From Betaproteobacteria bacterium (lineage in GTDB: Bacteria > Pseudomonadota > Gammaproteobacteria > Burkholderiales > SG8-39): 46,211 nucleotides of DNA. The DNA lies in NCBI GenBank assembly GCA_005881595.1, contig VBBY01000055.1:1-46211 (forward strand). Direction: 5' to 3'. Below the pieces are notes generated by a model that saw nothing but the letters and a program-made list of their open reading frames with translations, was not told where the DNA came from and did not search any database. A program made the position numbers and the translations under genes. How positions within the stretch are numbered: the stretch's first letter is position 1; each line of letters starts with the position of its first letter. This document shows positions 1-8,014 of this stretch, in pieces.

Positions 1-911
1 TCCCGACTCAGGTGGAGCGGCACCGCGTACGGATTTGGATTGAAGATCTCGATATCGACATCCACCGTGGCTTGCGCGTCCGCTCTCGTCCCCTGCGGAT
101 TGATCGCGCCGCCGACGAAACCCCCGGAGGCGGTACCCCGCACCCCCACCCCACGGATCGTGACTCGGTCGCTTGGACCTTGGATTTGGCTCACCAAGCC
201 AGGAACGACCGAGCCAGGAACGAACGGCGAGATTGCGAGCGAATCGGTCGAAGCCTCACTCGCCGCTCTGCCACCGCCCTCAGCCGAACAGAACACGAAA
301 GTGCCATCGGTACTCTCGCGAACGTCGTTGGTTGGGGCCTCGGTGCCGGAAGCCTCGCACCTGTTGTCGGCATCCGTAATGGACACCCGGAGGGGGAGAA
401 ACCCGACCTGGAAGTTGGCACTCCGTGTATTGTCAGCGGTTGTGGTCTCCGGGGTGGTGGTCGTGATGCTGAGGGTGTTGGTCAGCGTGGCTCCATCAGG
501 AACGCTCGGGCTCACGTCCACCGTCAACCCGAACTGATTGCCAAAGGTCGCGCACCGGTTCACGGTCCCGAGGTTCCAGGTCACGGTGTTCGCGTCGCGA
601 TTGTAGGCTCCGCCGCCGCGGCTCTCCGACACGAGGGTGACACCGGGAGGTAGGCTGTCCGTGAGGACCACGTTCTCCGCGTCCGTGGTGGCGCATGTTT
701 CTTGGGTGGGCGAGCCGGCGAAGAAATTCAGTGCGAACGTGAGTCGTCTCCCGAAGCTGGCCGGGTCATAAGACTGCACGAATTTCCCGACCCCGATGTT
801 CGTCTGCGCCGAAGCGAACAAAGGGGGGAACGAAACCAGTACGAAAGACGCTATCGTAAGCGCGCGCGACACGCGAGGAGCTGTGAAAGGGCCTTTACGC
901 GACCGACTCAT
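1..911 (-). CDS. Secreted DUF11-type repeat protein, 3' end outside window
   Basis: This reading frame runs from an ATG at 911 leftward past the window edge, giving 303 visible residues without a stop. A good Shine-Dalgarno (GGAG) lies 8 nt before the ATG. Residues 1-36 are a long signal peptide (basic start, hydrophobic core, cleavage near ASAQ). The next domain contains NVVLTDSLPPGVTLVS and TVTWNLGTV, the hallmark of DUF11/CARDB-like Ig-fold repeats of bacterial surface proteins, in which a 'difference is expressed in words' style conserved TDxLPxGV is followed by W-x-LG. A second region with paired cysteines (around residues 177-200) follows. It probably acts outside the cell or at the surface, for example in adhesion; no enzymatic motif is visible. 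It is divergent from the PQQ dehydrogenase operon and need not be related to it. Confidence 0.8.
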   Translation of the reverse strand, partial: MSRSRKGPFTAPRVSRALTIASFVLVSFPPLFASAQTNIGVGKFVQSYDPASFGRRLTFALNFFAGSPTQETCATTDAENVVLTDSLPPGVTLVSESRGGGAYNRDANTVTWNLGTVNRCATFGNQFGLTVDVSPSVPDGATLTNTLSITTTTPETTTADNTRSANFQVGFLPLRVSITDADNRCEASGTEAPTNDVRESTDGTFVFCSAEGGGRAASEASTDSLAISPFVPGSVVPGLVSQIQGPSDRVTIRGVGVRGTASGGFVGGAINPQGTRADAQATVDVDIEIFNPNPYAVPLHLSR

Positions 912-1158
912 TGCGTGCCTCCGTTTTCAACTGGCGCAGGTGATCCGAGATTGCTGTCAAAGGGCCCACAGCCCGAGCGAATGAGCCGGGATCTGCGATG
1001 TGGGCCGTGTTTTCCTTCCTCTCGCACCATTGTACGACGCTGCGCGAGGGCAATGTAGCGCGAAAGCGGAGGTTTCATGAAACGTTGCGCGGGCGGTCCT
1101 GGATTGATTTTCCTGTCCGTATCCGTTGCGTCTCCCGCGAACCGGTGCGCGCCCACGA

Positions 1159-1187
1159 TTGCAGTTCCGAAAGGCGAGGAGTATAAA
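1159..1187 (+). promoter_or_regulatory. Sigma-70 promoter for the PQQ dehydrogenase operon
   Basis: TTGCAG (1159-1164), a 17-nt spacer and TATAAA (1182-1187) form a near-consensus promoter, giving a predicted transcript start near 1194 and a leader of about 60 nt before the ATG at 1257. The rest of the 912-1256 gap holds no credible gene. I found no convincing promoter for the divergent DUF11 gene, although a TTGACA lies on the minus strand at 960-955. Confidence 0.6.
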
Positions 1188-1189
1188 AA

Positions 1190-1214
1190 CCGCGGCCGCC
1201 GCTCGTTGCCGCGG
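1190..1214 (+). other. Hairpin at the 5' end of the PQQ operon leader
   Basis: CCGCGGC (1190-1196) and GCCGCGG (1208-1214) form a perfect 7-bp stem with an 11-nt loop, right at the predicted transcript start. There is no T-run, so it is not a terminator. It could stabilise the mRNA 5' end; a role in regulation is only a guess. Confidence 0.35.
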
Positions 1215-1256
1215 CGGACCAACAGCACACCCAATTCGACGGTCAGAGGGGGCACC

Positions 1257-2978
1257 ATGAAACGCGGATTCATCAGGGCATCCATTTTCCTCGCAGCGGG
1301 ATTCGCGCCCGGCGCGCCCGCGCTGGCGGCGGACGTTGATTTCCAGCGCCTGCTCAAGGCGGATCAGGAGCCGCAGAACTGGATGACCTACCACGGCTCC
1401 TACAAGTCGTGGCATTACAGCGCGCTCGCCGACATCAGCGCGGAAAACGTGCGCAACCTGCGCGAGGCGTGGTCGCACGTCGCCAGCCGGTCGGTGCGCG
1501 GCCTGCAGTCCTACCCGCTGGCGGTGGACGGCGTGCTGTACTACTCGGGCTCCTACAACCAGGTGTGGGCGCTCGACGGCGCCACCGGCCGGGTGCTCTG
1601 GCAGTACAAGCAGAAGTTGAACGAGGATCTGGTCGCGAAGCAGACCCATTCGCCGTACAACCGCGGCATCGCCATCGGCTACGGCAACGTCTACATGGGC
1701 ACGCTCGACGGCAAGCTGGCGGCGATCGACATGAAGACCGGCAAGCTCAATTGGGAAACGAAGCTGGTCAATTCCGAGAAGCTCACGGTCGGCTTCACCG
1801 GCGCGCCGCTGCTGGTGAAGGATAAGGTGATCATCGGCGCGCAGGGCGGCGAGTGGCCCGACCGCGGCCCGATTTTCGGCGTCGACGCGAAGAGCGGGAA
1901 ACAGCTGTGGCGCTTCTACACGGTGGCCGGCGAAGCGGACAACGGCGATGCGCGCAACACCTGGCTCAACGACTCCTGGCGCACCGGCGGCGGTGGCGGC
2001 TGGATGGCCGGCGGCTACGACCCCGAGACCAACAGCGTGTGGTGGGGCACGGCGAACCCGGCGCCGCTGTACGACTGGTCGGGACCGGACTACCAGACCA
2101 AGGGGGCGCGGCCCGGCGACAATCTGTACACCACCTCGGTGATCCTGCTTGATCCGGACACCGGCAAGCTGAAGGGCTACCACCAGGAGTTGCCGCACGA
2201 CGCCTGGGACTTCGACAGCGCGACCGGCGAATTCATCATGCTCGAGCGCGACGGCAAGAAGTACGTGGTGCATCCGAGCAAGAGCGGTTTCGTCTGGGTG
2301 TACGACCGCTCCGGCAAGGTGCAGAACGTGTGGCGCCTGATCAAGCACATCAACTTCGTCAAGGACATCAAGTCCAACGGCGAGCTGGTCGGGCGGCGCG
2401 ACATGACCGAGGGCAAGCATACCAATCTGTGCCCGTTCATCGCCGGCGGCATGAGCTGGAACATGGGCTCGTACAATCCAAAGACCGGCTTGCTCTACAA
2501 GGTCGGCAACGAATGGTGCATGGACCTCGAAATCAAGAAGACCACGCCGGTGCTCGAGCCGATGGCGCAGCTCAATATCGGCGCCGACTTCAACATCACG
2601 CATCCGCAAGGCGACAAGGCGCACGGCCACGTGTCGGCGCGCGACCCGATCACCGGCGAGCTGAAGTGGGAAGTCAAATTTCCCGAGCCGCCGCTCGCCA
2701 GCCTGCTGTCCACGGGCGGCAACGTGCTGTTCGTGCCGGATGCGCGCGGCTGGCTGAGGGCGTACGACGCGCGCGACGGCAAGGAGCTGTGGTCGCACAA
2801 CAACGGCCAGGGCCACAACGGCGGCATCATCACCTACAAGGCGAAAGGCAAGCAGTACGTCGCCGTGATGACCGGCTGGGGCGGGCTGGCCGGCGACGAT
2901 TACGCCGCGTTCTTCGGCGGGAATTTCGCCCAGATGCCGAAGGATTCCGGCGTGATCAAGGTCTTCGCGCTGCGTTGA
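1257..2978 (+). CDS. PQQ-dependent alcohol dehydrogenase (probable lanthanide type)
   Basis: A periplasmic quinoprotein that would oxidise a primary alcohol or related substrate to the aldehyde and pass electrons to the cytochrome c encoded next. The ATG at 1257 is chosen because it follows AGAGGGGG and opens a signal peptide (residues 1-25); 573 residues fits the methanol/ethanol dehydrogenase family. Tryptophan-docking propeller repeats of the type LxALDxxTGxxLW recur (106-116, 155-166, 208-219). Metal/PQQ ligands by motif alignment are E199 (GGEW), N267 (GTANPAP) and the catalytic base D318 in WDFD. D320 sits two residues after the base, the position that in XoxF and ExaF/PedH supports lanthanide binding. 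The vicinal Cys-Cys pair usual in this family is replaced by HSP at 131-133. Substrate is not predictable from sequence. Confidence 0.9.
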   Translation: MKRGFIRASIFLAAGFAPGAPALAADVDFQRLLKADQEPQNWMTYHGSYKSWHYSALADISAENVRNLREAWSHVASRSVRGLQSYPLAVDGVLYYSGSYNQVWALDGATGRVLWQYKQKLNEDLVAKQTHSPYNRGIAIGYGNVYMGTLDGKLAAIDMKTGKLNWETKLVNSEKLTVGFTGAPLLVKDKVIIGAQGGEWPDRGPIFGVDAKSGKQLWRFYTVAGEADNGDARNTWLNDSWRTGGGGGWMAGGYDPETNSVWWGTANPAPLYDWSGPDYQTKGARPGDNLYTTSVILLDPDTGKLKGYHQELPHDAWDFDSATGEFIMLERDGKKYVVHPSKSGFVWVYDRSGKVQNVWRLIKHINFVKDIKSNGELVGRRDMTEGKHTNLCPFIAGGMSWNMGSYNPKTGLLYKVGNEWCMDLEIKKTTPVLEPMAQLNIGADFNITHPQGDKAHGHVSARDPITGELKWEVKFPEPPLASLLSTGGNVLFVPDARGWLRAYDARDGKELWSHNNGQGHNGGIITYKAKGKQYVAVMTGWGGLAGDDYAAFFGGNFAQMPKDSGVIKVFALR

Positions 2979-3385
2979 TGCGGACGATCCCCGGAAAGGC
3001 GTCTGCCGCGCCTTTGCGGATTTTTGTTGCGTCGCTGGCTTGGGTGACGCTCTGCGCGCAGGGCGCGCTCGCGCAGCCCGGAGGCAAACCCGGCCCGATG
3101 CAGTCCGGCAGCCACGCCTCCGCGCCCGCCGGGGCCCAGCCGCAGCCCTTCGACGTCAGCCAGCTGTTCGCCACGAGCTGCGGCTGGTGCCACATGAACG
3201 GCGGGCGCCAGGACGGCAAGGGCCCGCGCCTGATGGGCACCGCACTCAGCGACGAGCAGATCATGTCGCGCATCCGCACCGGAAAAGTGGGAGCCATGCC
3301 GGCGTTCAGCGGCGCGTTCACCGAGGAGCAGCTGCGCGCGATCGTGGCCTACATCCGCGAACTGAAGCCGCTCGCCAAGCAATGA
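2978..3385 (+). CDS. Periplasmic c-type cytochrome (XoxG-like position)
   Basis: A 135-residue exported monohaem cytochrome. A signal peptide covers about residues 1-32 (cleavage near ALA-QP), followed by a Gly/Pro/Ser-rich linker. The haem site is CGWCH (C68, C71, H72) and the distal ligand is probably M107 in GAMPAF, as in small class I cytochromes. The start ATG overlaps the stop of the dehydrogenase gene (TGATG), and its own stop overlaps the next start, so the three genes are translationally coupled. The position makes it the likely electron acceptor of the quinoprotein, equivalent to XoxG/MxaG; I infer this from order, not from close similarity. Confidence 0.85.
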   Translation: MRTIPGKASAAPLRIFVASLAWVTLCAQGALAQPGGKPGPMQSGSHASAPAGAQPQPFDVSQLFATSCGWCHMNGGRQDGKGPRLMGTALSDEQIMSRIRTGKVGAMPAFSGAFTEEQLRAIVAYIRELKPLAKQ

Positions 3386-4167
3386 GGCGCGCTGCCGCCC
3401 TGGCTGCCTCGTGCGCGCTCGCCCTGCTGGCCAGCGGCGGGGCCGCCGCGCGGCCATGGTCGGAAATCAAGCAGCTCGGCGAGGCTGCGCTGTGCGCCAA
3501 CCCGAATGCCCTCCCCTACGCCAGCAATCAGCCGGGCGCGCCCGGTTTCCAGATCGAAATCGCGCGTGCGCTCGCGCAGCGGCTCGGCGTGCGCCTGCGC
3601 GTCGAGTGGATCGTGCCGAGAATGCGCGCGGCCACGGTGGACTGCGACCTGCTGATGGACAGCATCACAGTACCCGGCGTGCAGCCCCCCTCGCTGCGGC
3701 TTTCGATCCCGTATCACCGCAGCGGCGTGTCGCTCGCCTTCGGCTCGGGGCGCGAAGCGGTGCCCTCCTACCGCGAGCTCAGCGCCGGCACGCGGATCGG
3801 CGTGATCATGAACTCGCTCGCCAGCCTGGTGGTCAGCCGCACGCCCGCGACGATGGTGCCGTTCGGCTTCGAGGACGACATGCTCGAGGCGGTGGCGCGC
3901 GGCGAGGTCGCGGCCGGCGCGGCTACCGCCGCCGCCGTCGGCTACTACAACCTGCAGCATCCCGGCGCTCCGCTGACGCTGGTGCACGCCGAGGACAGCG
4001 AGCCCGAATTGCGCTGGCCGGTCGCCGTGGGGCTGCGCCGTGCGGATGACCTGCTGGTGGAAAACGTCAACGCGGCACTCGTGCAGTTGCTCGCCGATGG
4101 CAGCATCGCGGCGATCTACGCGAAGTACGGCGTCGAGCACCGCGCGCCCGGCGCCGGGAAGCCGTAA
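3382..4167 (+). CDS. Periplasmic solute-binding protein family 3 (XoxJ/MoxJ-like)
   Basis: A 261-residue exported protein with a signal peptide at residues 1-23 and the bilobal fold of family 3 amino-acid binding proteins (ANPNALPYAS near the N-terminus, then GFQIEIARALAQRLG). It lacks any ABC permease or ATPase partner here. In methanol dehydrogenase operons the third gene (xoxJ/moxJ) encodes exactly such a family-3-like protein, thought to help the quinoprotein acquire its cofactor or metal. The overlap of ATG with the cytochrome stop (ATGA) supports the same operon role. An ordinary amino-acid receptor is the alternative. Confidence 0.75.
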   Translation: MRRAAALAASCALALLASGGAAARPWSEIKQLGEAALCANPNALPYASNQPGAPGFQIEIARALAQRLGVRLRVEWIVPRMRAATVDCDLLMDSITVPGVQPPSLRLSIPYHRSGVSLAFGSGREAVPSYRELSAGTRIGVIMNSLASLVVSRTPATMVPFGFEDDMLEAVARGEVAAGAATAAAVGYYNLQHPGAPLTLVHAEDSEPELRWPVAVGLRRADDLLVENVNAALVQLLADGSIAAIYAKYGVEHRAPGAGKP

Positions 4168-4228
4168 GACCTCTCATAGGGCCGCGACGCGGCCTCGGGC
4201 AGGAGCCGAAATTGCGGATCCAAGCGAA

Positions 4229-4234
4229 TAGAAT
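4229..4234 (+). promoter_or_regulatory. -10-like TAGAAT just before a start codon
   Basis: TAGAAT ends 6 nt before the ATG at 4241 and no Shine-Dalgarno lies between, so transcription could begin at the A of the start codon (leaderless). The -35 region is weak. The same arrangement recurs at 7049, 15953, 18243 and 35049. Confidence 0.4.
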
Positions 4235-4240
4235 AACGCG

Positions 4241-4522
4241 ATGATTCATTTCGTGGTGCATGAAGAGGGCGACGGGGTCGGAGTGGTCGTCGTTGAGGGC
4301 GTCAAGGCCGGCCAGCAGCTCGATGGCTGGATCATGGAAGACGACAAGGACGTCAATGTGACCGCCAAAAGCGACATCCCGATCGGCCACAAGGTGGCGT
4401 TGAAGGACTACCGGCCCGGCGATAGCGTGATCAAGTACGGCGTCGACATCGGAAGAGTGGTGCAGCCGATCGCGAAGGGCGAGCATCTTCATGTCCATAA
4501 CGTCAAAACCAGGCGCTGGTAG
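4241..4522 (+). CDS. UxaA-family lyase small subunit (SAF domain; SuyA-like)
   Basis: A 93-residue SAF domain, the beta-clip module that forms the N-terminus of altronate and galactarate dehydratases. HKVAL (48-52), GDSVIKYG (57-64) and the terminal HVHNVKTRR are the family signatures. In hexuronate enzymes this domain is fused to the catalytic domain; here it is a separate gene 3 nt ahead of the large subunit, the layout of (2R)-sulfolactate sulfo-lyase (SuyA about 90 residues, SuyB about 390). Function therefore could be dehydration of a hydroxy acid or elimination of sulfite. First gene of the catabolic cluster; its mRNA may be leaderless. Confidence 0.85.
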   Translation: MIHFVVHEEGDGVGVVVVEGVKAGQQLDGWIMEDDKDVNVTAKSDIPIGHKVALKDYRPGDSVIKYGVDIGRVVQPIAKGEHLHVHNVKTRRW

Positions 4523-4525
4523 ACA

Positions 4526-5695
4526 ATGGACCTGTCCAAAGCAAGCTTCTGGGGCTACCGCCGCGAAAACGGCCGCGTCGGCGTGCGCAACCATGTCGTC
4601 ATCCTGCCGGTCGACGACCTCTCGAACGCCGCGGCGCAGGCGGTGGAAAACGGCATCAAGGGCACGCTCGCGCTGCCGCATCCCTACGGCAGGCTGCAGT
4701 TCGGCGCCGACCTCGAGCTTCACTTCCGCACGCTGATCGGCGCCGGCTCCAATCCCAATGTCGCCGCCGTCATCGTGATCGGCATCGAGGAAGGCTGGAC
4801 CGCTCGCGTGGTCGAGGGCATCAAGCAGACCGGCAAGCCGGTGTTCGGTTTCGGCATCGAAGGCCACGGCGATCACGAGACCATCCGCCGCGCCTCGCAG
4901 CAGGCGAAGGAGCTCCTTCAATGGGCGAGCGAGCTGCGTCGCGAGCAGCGGCCGCTCAAGGATTTGTGGGTTTCAACCAAGTGCGGCGAGTCCGACACGA
5001 CCTCCGGCTGCGGCGCGAATCCGACCGTGGGCAATGCTTTCGACAAGCTCTACCCGCACGGCGTCACGCTGGTGTTCGGCGAAACCACCGAGCTCACCGG
5101 GGGCGAGCAGCTGGTCGCCGCGCGCTGCAGGAACGACGCGGTGCGCAAGAAGTTCCAGCTCGTCTTCGACCGCTACCAGGAAGTCATCAATCGCCACAAG
5201 ACCGGCGACCTGATGGATTCGCAGCCGACCAAGGGCAACATCGCCGGCGGCCTCACCACCATCGAGGAAAAAGCGCTCGGCAACATCCAGAAGATCGGCC
5301 GCAAGTGCCTGGTCGACGGCGTGCTCGACAAGGCGGAAACGCCCAGCGGCCCCGGCCTCTGGTTCATGGATTCGTCCTCGGCGGCGGCCGAAATGGTCAC
5401 GCTGTGCGCGGCGGCCGGCTATGTGGTGCATTTCTTCCCCACCGGCCAGGGCAACGTCATCGGCAATCCGATCCTGCCGGTGATCAAGCTCTGCGCCAAC
5501 CCGCGCACGGTGCGCACCATGTCCGAGCATATCGACGTCGACGTCTCGGGACTGCTGAGAAAAGAGCTGACGCCGGACCAGGCGGGCGACAGGCTGCTCG
5601 ATTGCATGTTCCGCACGGCAAACGGCCGCCTGACCGCCGCCGAGGCTCTCGGCCACCGCGAGTTCGTCCTCACGCGGTTGTACGAGTCGGCTTGA
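4526..5695 (+). CDS. UxaA-family lyase large subunit (SuyB-like)
   Basis: A 389-residue catalytic domain of the altronate/galactarate dehydratase and sulfolactate lyase family, acting in the cytoplasm with the SAF subunit just upstream. Family motifs are [13 protein letters not shown] (10-22), [16 protein letters not shown] (about 151-166), [10 protein letters not shown] (about 184-193) and [19 protein letters not shown] (about 232-250). The conserved cysteines in the second motif and downstream are candidates for metal or cluster binding known in this family. The substrate cannot be read from sequence: the separate small subunit and the ComC- and ComDE-like genes downstream favour sulfolactate or another 2-hydroxy acid over a hexonate. 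Confidence 0.85.
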   Translation: MDLSKASFWGYRRENGRVGVRNHVVILPVDDLSNAAAQAVENGIKGTLALPHPYGRLQFGADLELHFRTLIGAGSNPNVAAVIVIGIEEGWTARVVEGIKQTGKPVFGFGIEGHGDHETIRRASQQAKELLQWASELRREQRPLKDLWVSTKCGESDTTSGCGANPTVGNAFDKLYPHGVTLVFGETTELTGGEQLVAARCRNDAVRKKFQLVFDRYQEVINRHKTGDLMDSQPTKGNIAGGLTTIEEKALGNIQKIGRKCLVDGVLDKAETPSGPGLWFMDSSSAAAEMVTLCAAAGYVVHFFPTGQGNVIGNPILPVIKLCANPRTVRTMSEHIDVDVSGLLRKELTPDQAGDRLLDCMFRTANGRLTAAEALGHREFVLTRLYESA

Positions 5696-6405
5696 GCGCG
5701 CTCGCCGTTGAAGTCTGGCGGGGAGGCGCGCAAGGCGCCTTCCAGTCGTTCGAGGTGCCGCGCCACCCCAGCCAGACGGTGCTCGACGTCGTGACGTACA
5801 TCCAGCGCTCGCTCGATGCCACGCTCGCCTACCGCTTCGCCTGCCGCGTCGGCATGTGCGGCTCGTGCGCGATGAGCGTGAATGGCGTGCCGCGCTGGAC
5901 CTGCCGGACCCATGTAGACAAGGTTGCCCGCGAGAACAAGCTGGTGATCGGTCCGCTGCGCAACCTGCCGGTGATCCGCGATCTGGTCACCGACATGCGC
6001 GGGTTCTTCGACAAGTGGGCGCGTGCAAAAGGCAGTTTCGCGGGTACCAAGACAAAGCGCGACGACTTCGCGCGCGTAGCCCCCGATTCCGCAGACAGGA
6101 GGAAGGTCGATGCCGGGATCGAATGCATCGGCTGCGGCGTGTGCTACAGCGCCTGCGACGTCGTCGCGTGGAACCCGGATTATCTCGGGCCGGCGGCGCT
6201 CAACCGCGCCTGGACCCTGGTCAAGGACGAGCGCGATGTGGTGAAGCACGAGCGCCTGCGCGCGGTCGCCGGCGATGCCGGCTGCCACGCCTGCCACACG
6301 CACATGAGCTGCACCGAGCGCTGCCCGATGGGCCTTGCTCCCACCGCGGCGATCTCGGGCCTCAAGAGGGCAGTTCTCGGTTCGGTTCTGAAGGGCGAGC
6401 TGTGA
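5692..6405 (+). CDS. Succinate dehydrogenase/fumarate reductase-like iron-sulfur subunit
   Basis: A 237-residue electron-transfer subunit, peripheral on the inner side of the membrane. The plant-type ferredoxin domain carries C51, C56 and C59 (CRVGMCGSC) plus C71. The C-terminal domain has [11 protein letters not shown] (C145, C148, C151, C155) and a second set C198, C201, C207, C211. The start is taken as TTG at 5692, which overlaps the stop of the lyase gene (TTGA); no ATG lies nearby. Anchor genes follow directly, but the flavoprotein subunit is 6 kb downstream (12513), an unusual split. The complex would couple a dicarboxylate oxidation or reduction to quinone. It is probably a paralogue of the TCA-cycle enzyme with its own substrate. 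Confidence 0.85.
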   Translation: MSALAVEVWRGGAQGAFQSFEVPRHPSQTVLDVVTYIQRSLDATLAYRFACRVGMCGSCAMSVNGVPRWTCRTHVDKVARENKLVIGPLRNLPVIRDLVTDMRGFFDKWARAKGSFAGTKTKRDDFARVAPDSADRRKVDAGIECIGCGVCYSACDVVAWNPDYLGPAALNRAWTLVKDERDVVKHERLRAVAGDAGCHACHTHMSCTERCPMGLAPTAAISGLKRAVLGSVLKGEL

Positions 6406-6740
6406 GCGCGAAAGCCCAGAGCCTGCTCTGGATCGCGCAGCGCGCGAGCGCCGCGCTGCTCGCGCTGTGCGTGATCGTTCACCTCGTCACGATCATCTAC
6501 GCGGTGCAAGGCGGACTTTCTGCCGCGGAGATCTTCGGCCGAACGCGCGGCAATGTTGCCTGGTTCGTCTTTTACTCGATCTTTGTCCTGGGAGTTGCGG
6601 TCCATGCGCCGATCGGCCTGCGGAGCGTTTTCATCGAATGGCTCGGCTGGCGCGGCCGGTCGCGCGACGCGGCGCTGGTCGCCTTTGCGGCACTTCTTGC
6701 CTGGATGGGAATGCGCGCCGTTTTCGCGGTATTCGCATGA
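6402..6740 (+). CDS. Sdh/Frd-like membrane anchor subunit (SdhC-like)
   Basis: A 112-residue membrane protein with three hydrophobic helices (about 15-35, 50-72, 88-110) separated by short polar turns. RASAALLALCVIVHL near the start holds the His typical of haem b ligation in cytochrome b556 anchors, with another candidate His in VAVHAPIG. The GTG start overlaps the stop of the Fe-S gene (GTGA), so translation is coupled. It anchors the Fe-S subunit and should form part of the quinone site. Confidence 0.8.
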   Translation: MSAKAQSLLWIAQRASAALLALCVIVHLVTIIYAVQGGLSAAEIFGRTRGNVAWFVFYSIFVLGVAVHAPIGLRSVFIEWLGWRGRSRDAALVAFAALLAWMGMRAVFAVFA

Positions 6741-7051
6741 ATCGGCATTCGTCTTACTGGGTGTTCCTTGTCCACCGCCTGTCGGGCATTGCGCTCGCGC
6801 TGTTCCTGCCGGTGCATTTCTGGGCGCTCGGCGACGCCCTGCAGCTTGACGCATTGCTCGCCTGGACCGAGCAGCCGCTGGTCAAGTTCTCCGAATGGGC
6901 ACTGGTGGTGCTGCTCGCCGCGCATCTGGGCGCCGGCCTGCGCGTGCTGGCGCTGGAATTCCTGCCGTGGCGCGACTGGCAAAAAGGCCTCGCAGCGGCG
7001 GCCGCTGCGCTGACCCTGGCCGCCGGGCTTGCCTTCGCTCTCGCGCTGTAG
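6737..7051 (+). CDS. Sdh/Frd-like membrane anchor subunit (SdhD-like)
   Basis: A 104-residue second anchor with three hydrophobic helices (about 7-30, 50-70, 83-104). YWVFLVHRLSGIALALFLPVH resembles the haem-b helix of succinate dehydrogenase anchors, here broken into its key residues H13, R14, S16 and G17. The ATG overlaps the SdhC-like stop (ATGA). Its TAG stop is itself the first half of the TAGAAT -10-like element of the next gene, so transcript structure may change here. Confidence 0.8.
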   Translation: MNRHSSYWVFLVHRLSGIALALFLPVHFWALGDALQLDALLAWTEQPLVKFSEWALVVLLAAHLGAGLRVLALEFLPWRDWQKGLAAAAAALTLAAGLAFALAL

Positions 7052-7054
7052 AAT
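7049..7054 (+). promoter_or_regulatory. -10-like TAGAAT overlapping a stop codon
   Basis: The TAG stop of the SdhD-like gene begins this TAGAAT. Six nucleotides separate it from the ATG at 7061 and there is no Shine-Dalgarno, which suggests a leaderless start for the binding-protein gene. Confidence 0.4.
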
Positions 7055-7060
7055 CAAAAA

Positions 7061-8014
7061 ATGAAGCTCATTGCAATGATGGTTGCCATGTTGCTCGGCA
7101 GCGGGGCCTACGCGCAATCCTGGCCGCAGAAGCCGGTGCGTTTCATCGTGCCTTTCCCGCCTGGGGGGGCGACCGACATCTCGGCGCGGCTGCTCGGCGA
7201 GAGGCTGACGCAGATCTGGGGCCAGACGGTGGTGATCGAGAACCGCGGCGGCGCGGGCGGCGGGGTCGGCGCCGCGGAAGCGGCGCGCGCGGCGCCCGAC
7301 GGCTATACGCTGTTCTTCCCTTCCGGCTCGGTCGTGACCGCCAACCAGCACATCTATGCCAAGCTGAATTACGACCCGGAAAAGGATTTCGTGCCGGTCA
7401 CCAACGTCGTGTCCGGGCCGCAGGTGCTGGTCGTGCCCGCCGGCTCTCCGTACAAGTCAGTCAGGGCGCTGGTCGACGCGGCGAAGGCGAGCCCCGGCAG
7501 GCTGACCTTCGGGCACGCCGGCATCGGCTCGCAGACGCACCTGGCGGCCGAGAACTTCCTTTACCAGGCGAAAGTCGACGCGGTTTCGGTCCCCTACAAA
7601 GGCGAAGGCCCGGCGCTAGCCGGTCTGGTCGGCGGCGAAACGACCTTCGCGCTCACCAACCTGGCCGCCTCGATCGGGCATATCAACGCGGGCCGGCTGC
7701 GCGCCCTGGGGATCACCAGCAGGACCGAAGCGCCGCAGCTTCCCGGCGTGCCGCCGATCGCGAACACGCTGCCGGGCTTCGAGAACGTAGGCTGGTTCGG
7801 CATCGTGGCGCCGGCCGGCACGCCCAAAGAGATCATCGCCAAGGTGTACCAGGACACGAAGAAGGCGCTCGATACGACCGAGATGAAAGCGCGCTTTTAC
7901 GCGCAGGGGCTGGCGCCGGTCGGCAATTCGCCGGAAGAGTTCGCCGTGGCGATGAAGGCCGAGACTGCGCTCTGGGCGAACGTGGTGAAGGAGCGCAACA
8001 TCCACGTCCAGTGA
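7061..8014 (+). CDS. Tripartite tricarboxylate transporter binding protein (Bug family)
   Basis: A 317-residue periplasmic receptor of the TctC/Bug family, which binds carboxylates such as citrate, tartrate-like acids, sulfolactate or nicotinate. The signal peptide is residues 1-19. Family motifs include WPQKPVRFIVPFPPGGATD (21-39), GYTLFF, and the fingerprint VVPAGSPYKSV. No TctA or TctB permease gene is present in the window, so it is an orphan receptor, common in Burkholderiales, that would have to share a permease encoded elsewhere or act as a sensor. Its place inside the catabolic cluster suggests it binds the same substrate or a pathway intermediate. Confidence 0.9.
   Translation: MKLIAMMVAMLLGSGAYAQSWPQKPVRFIVPFPPGGATDISARLLGERLTQIWGQTVVIENRGGAGGGVGAAEAARAAPDGYTLFFPSGSVVTANQHIYAKLNYDPEKDFVPVTNVVSGPQVLVVPAGSPYKSVRALVDAAKASPGRLTFGHAGIGSQTHLAAENFLYQAKVDAVSVPYKGEGPALAGLVGGETTFALTNLAASIGHINAGRLRALGITSRTEAPQLPGVPPIANTLPGFENVGWFGIVAPAGTPKEIIAKVYQDTKKALDTTEMKARFYAQGLAPVGNSPEEFAVAMKAETALWANVVKERNIHVQ

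Noticed and set aside
12..653. Plus-strand frame of 213 codons at the window start
   Set aside because: It opposes the DUF11-type protein, which has a signal peptide, ribosome site and recognisable domain on the minus strand.
1190..1214. Riboswitch in the PQQ operon leader
   Set aside because: A single 7-bp hairpin without further conserved structure is not enough, and the leader is only about 60 nt.
957..2816. Minus-strand frame of 619 codons antisense to the PQQ dehydrogenase
   Set aside because: Its translation is rich in Arg, Ala, Val, His and Leu without domains, as expected for the antisense frame of a GC-rich gene. The plus strand encodes a full quinoprotein.
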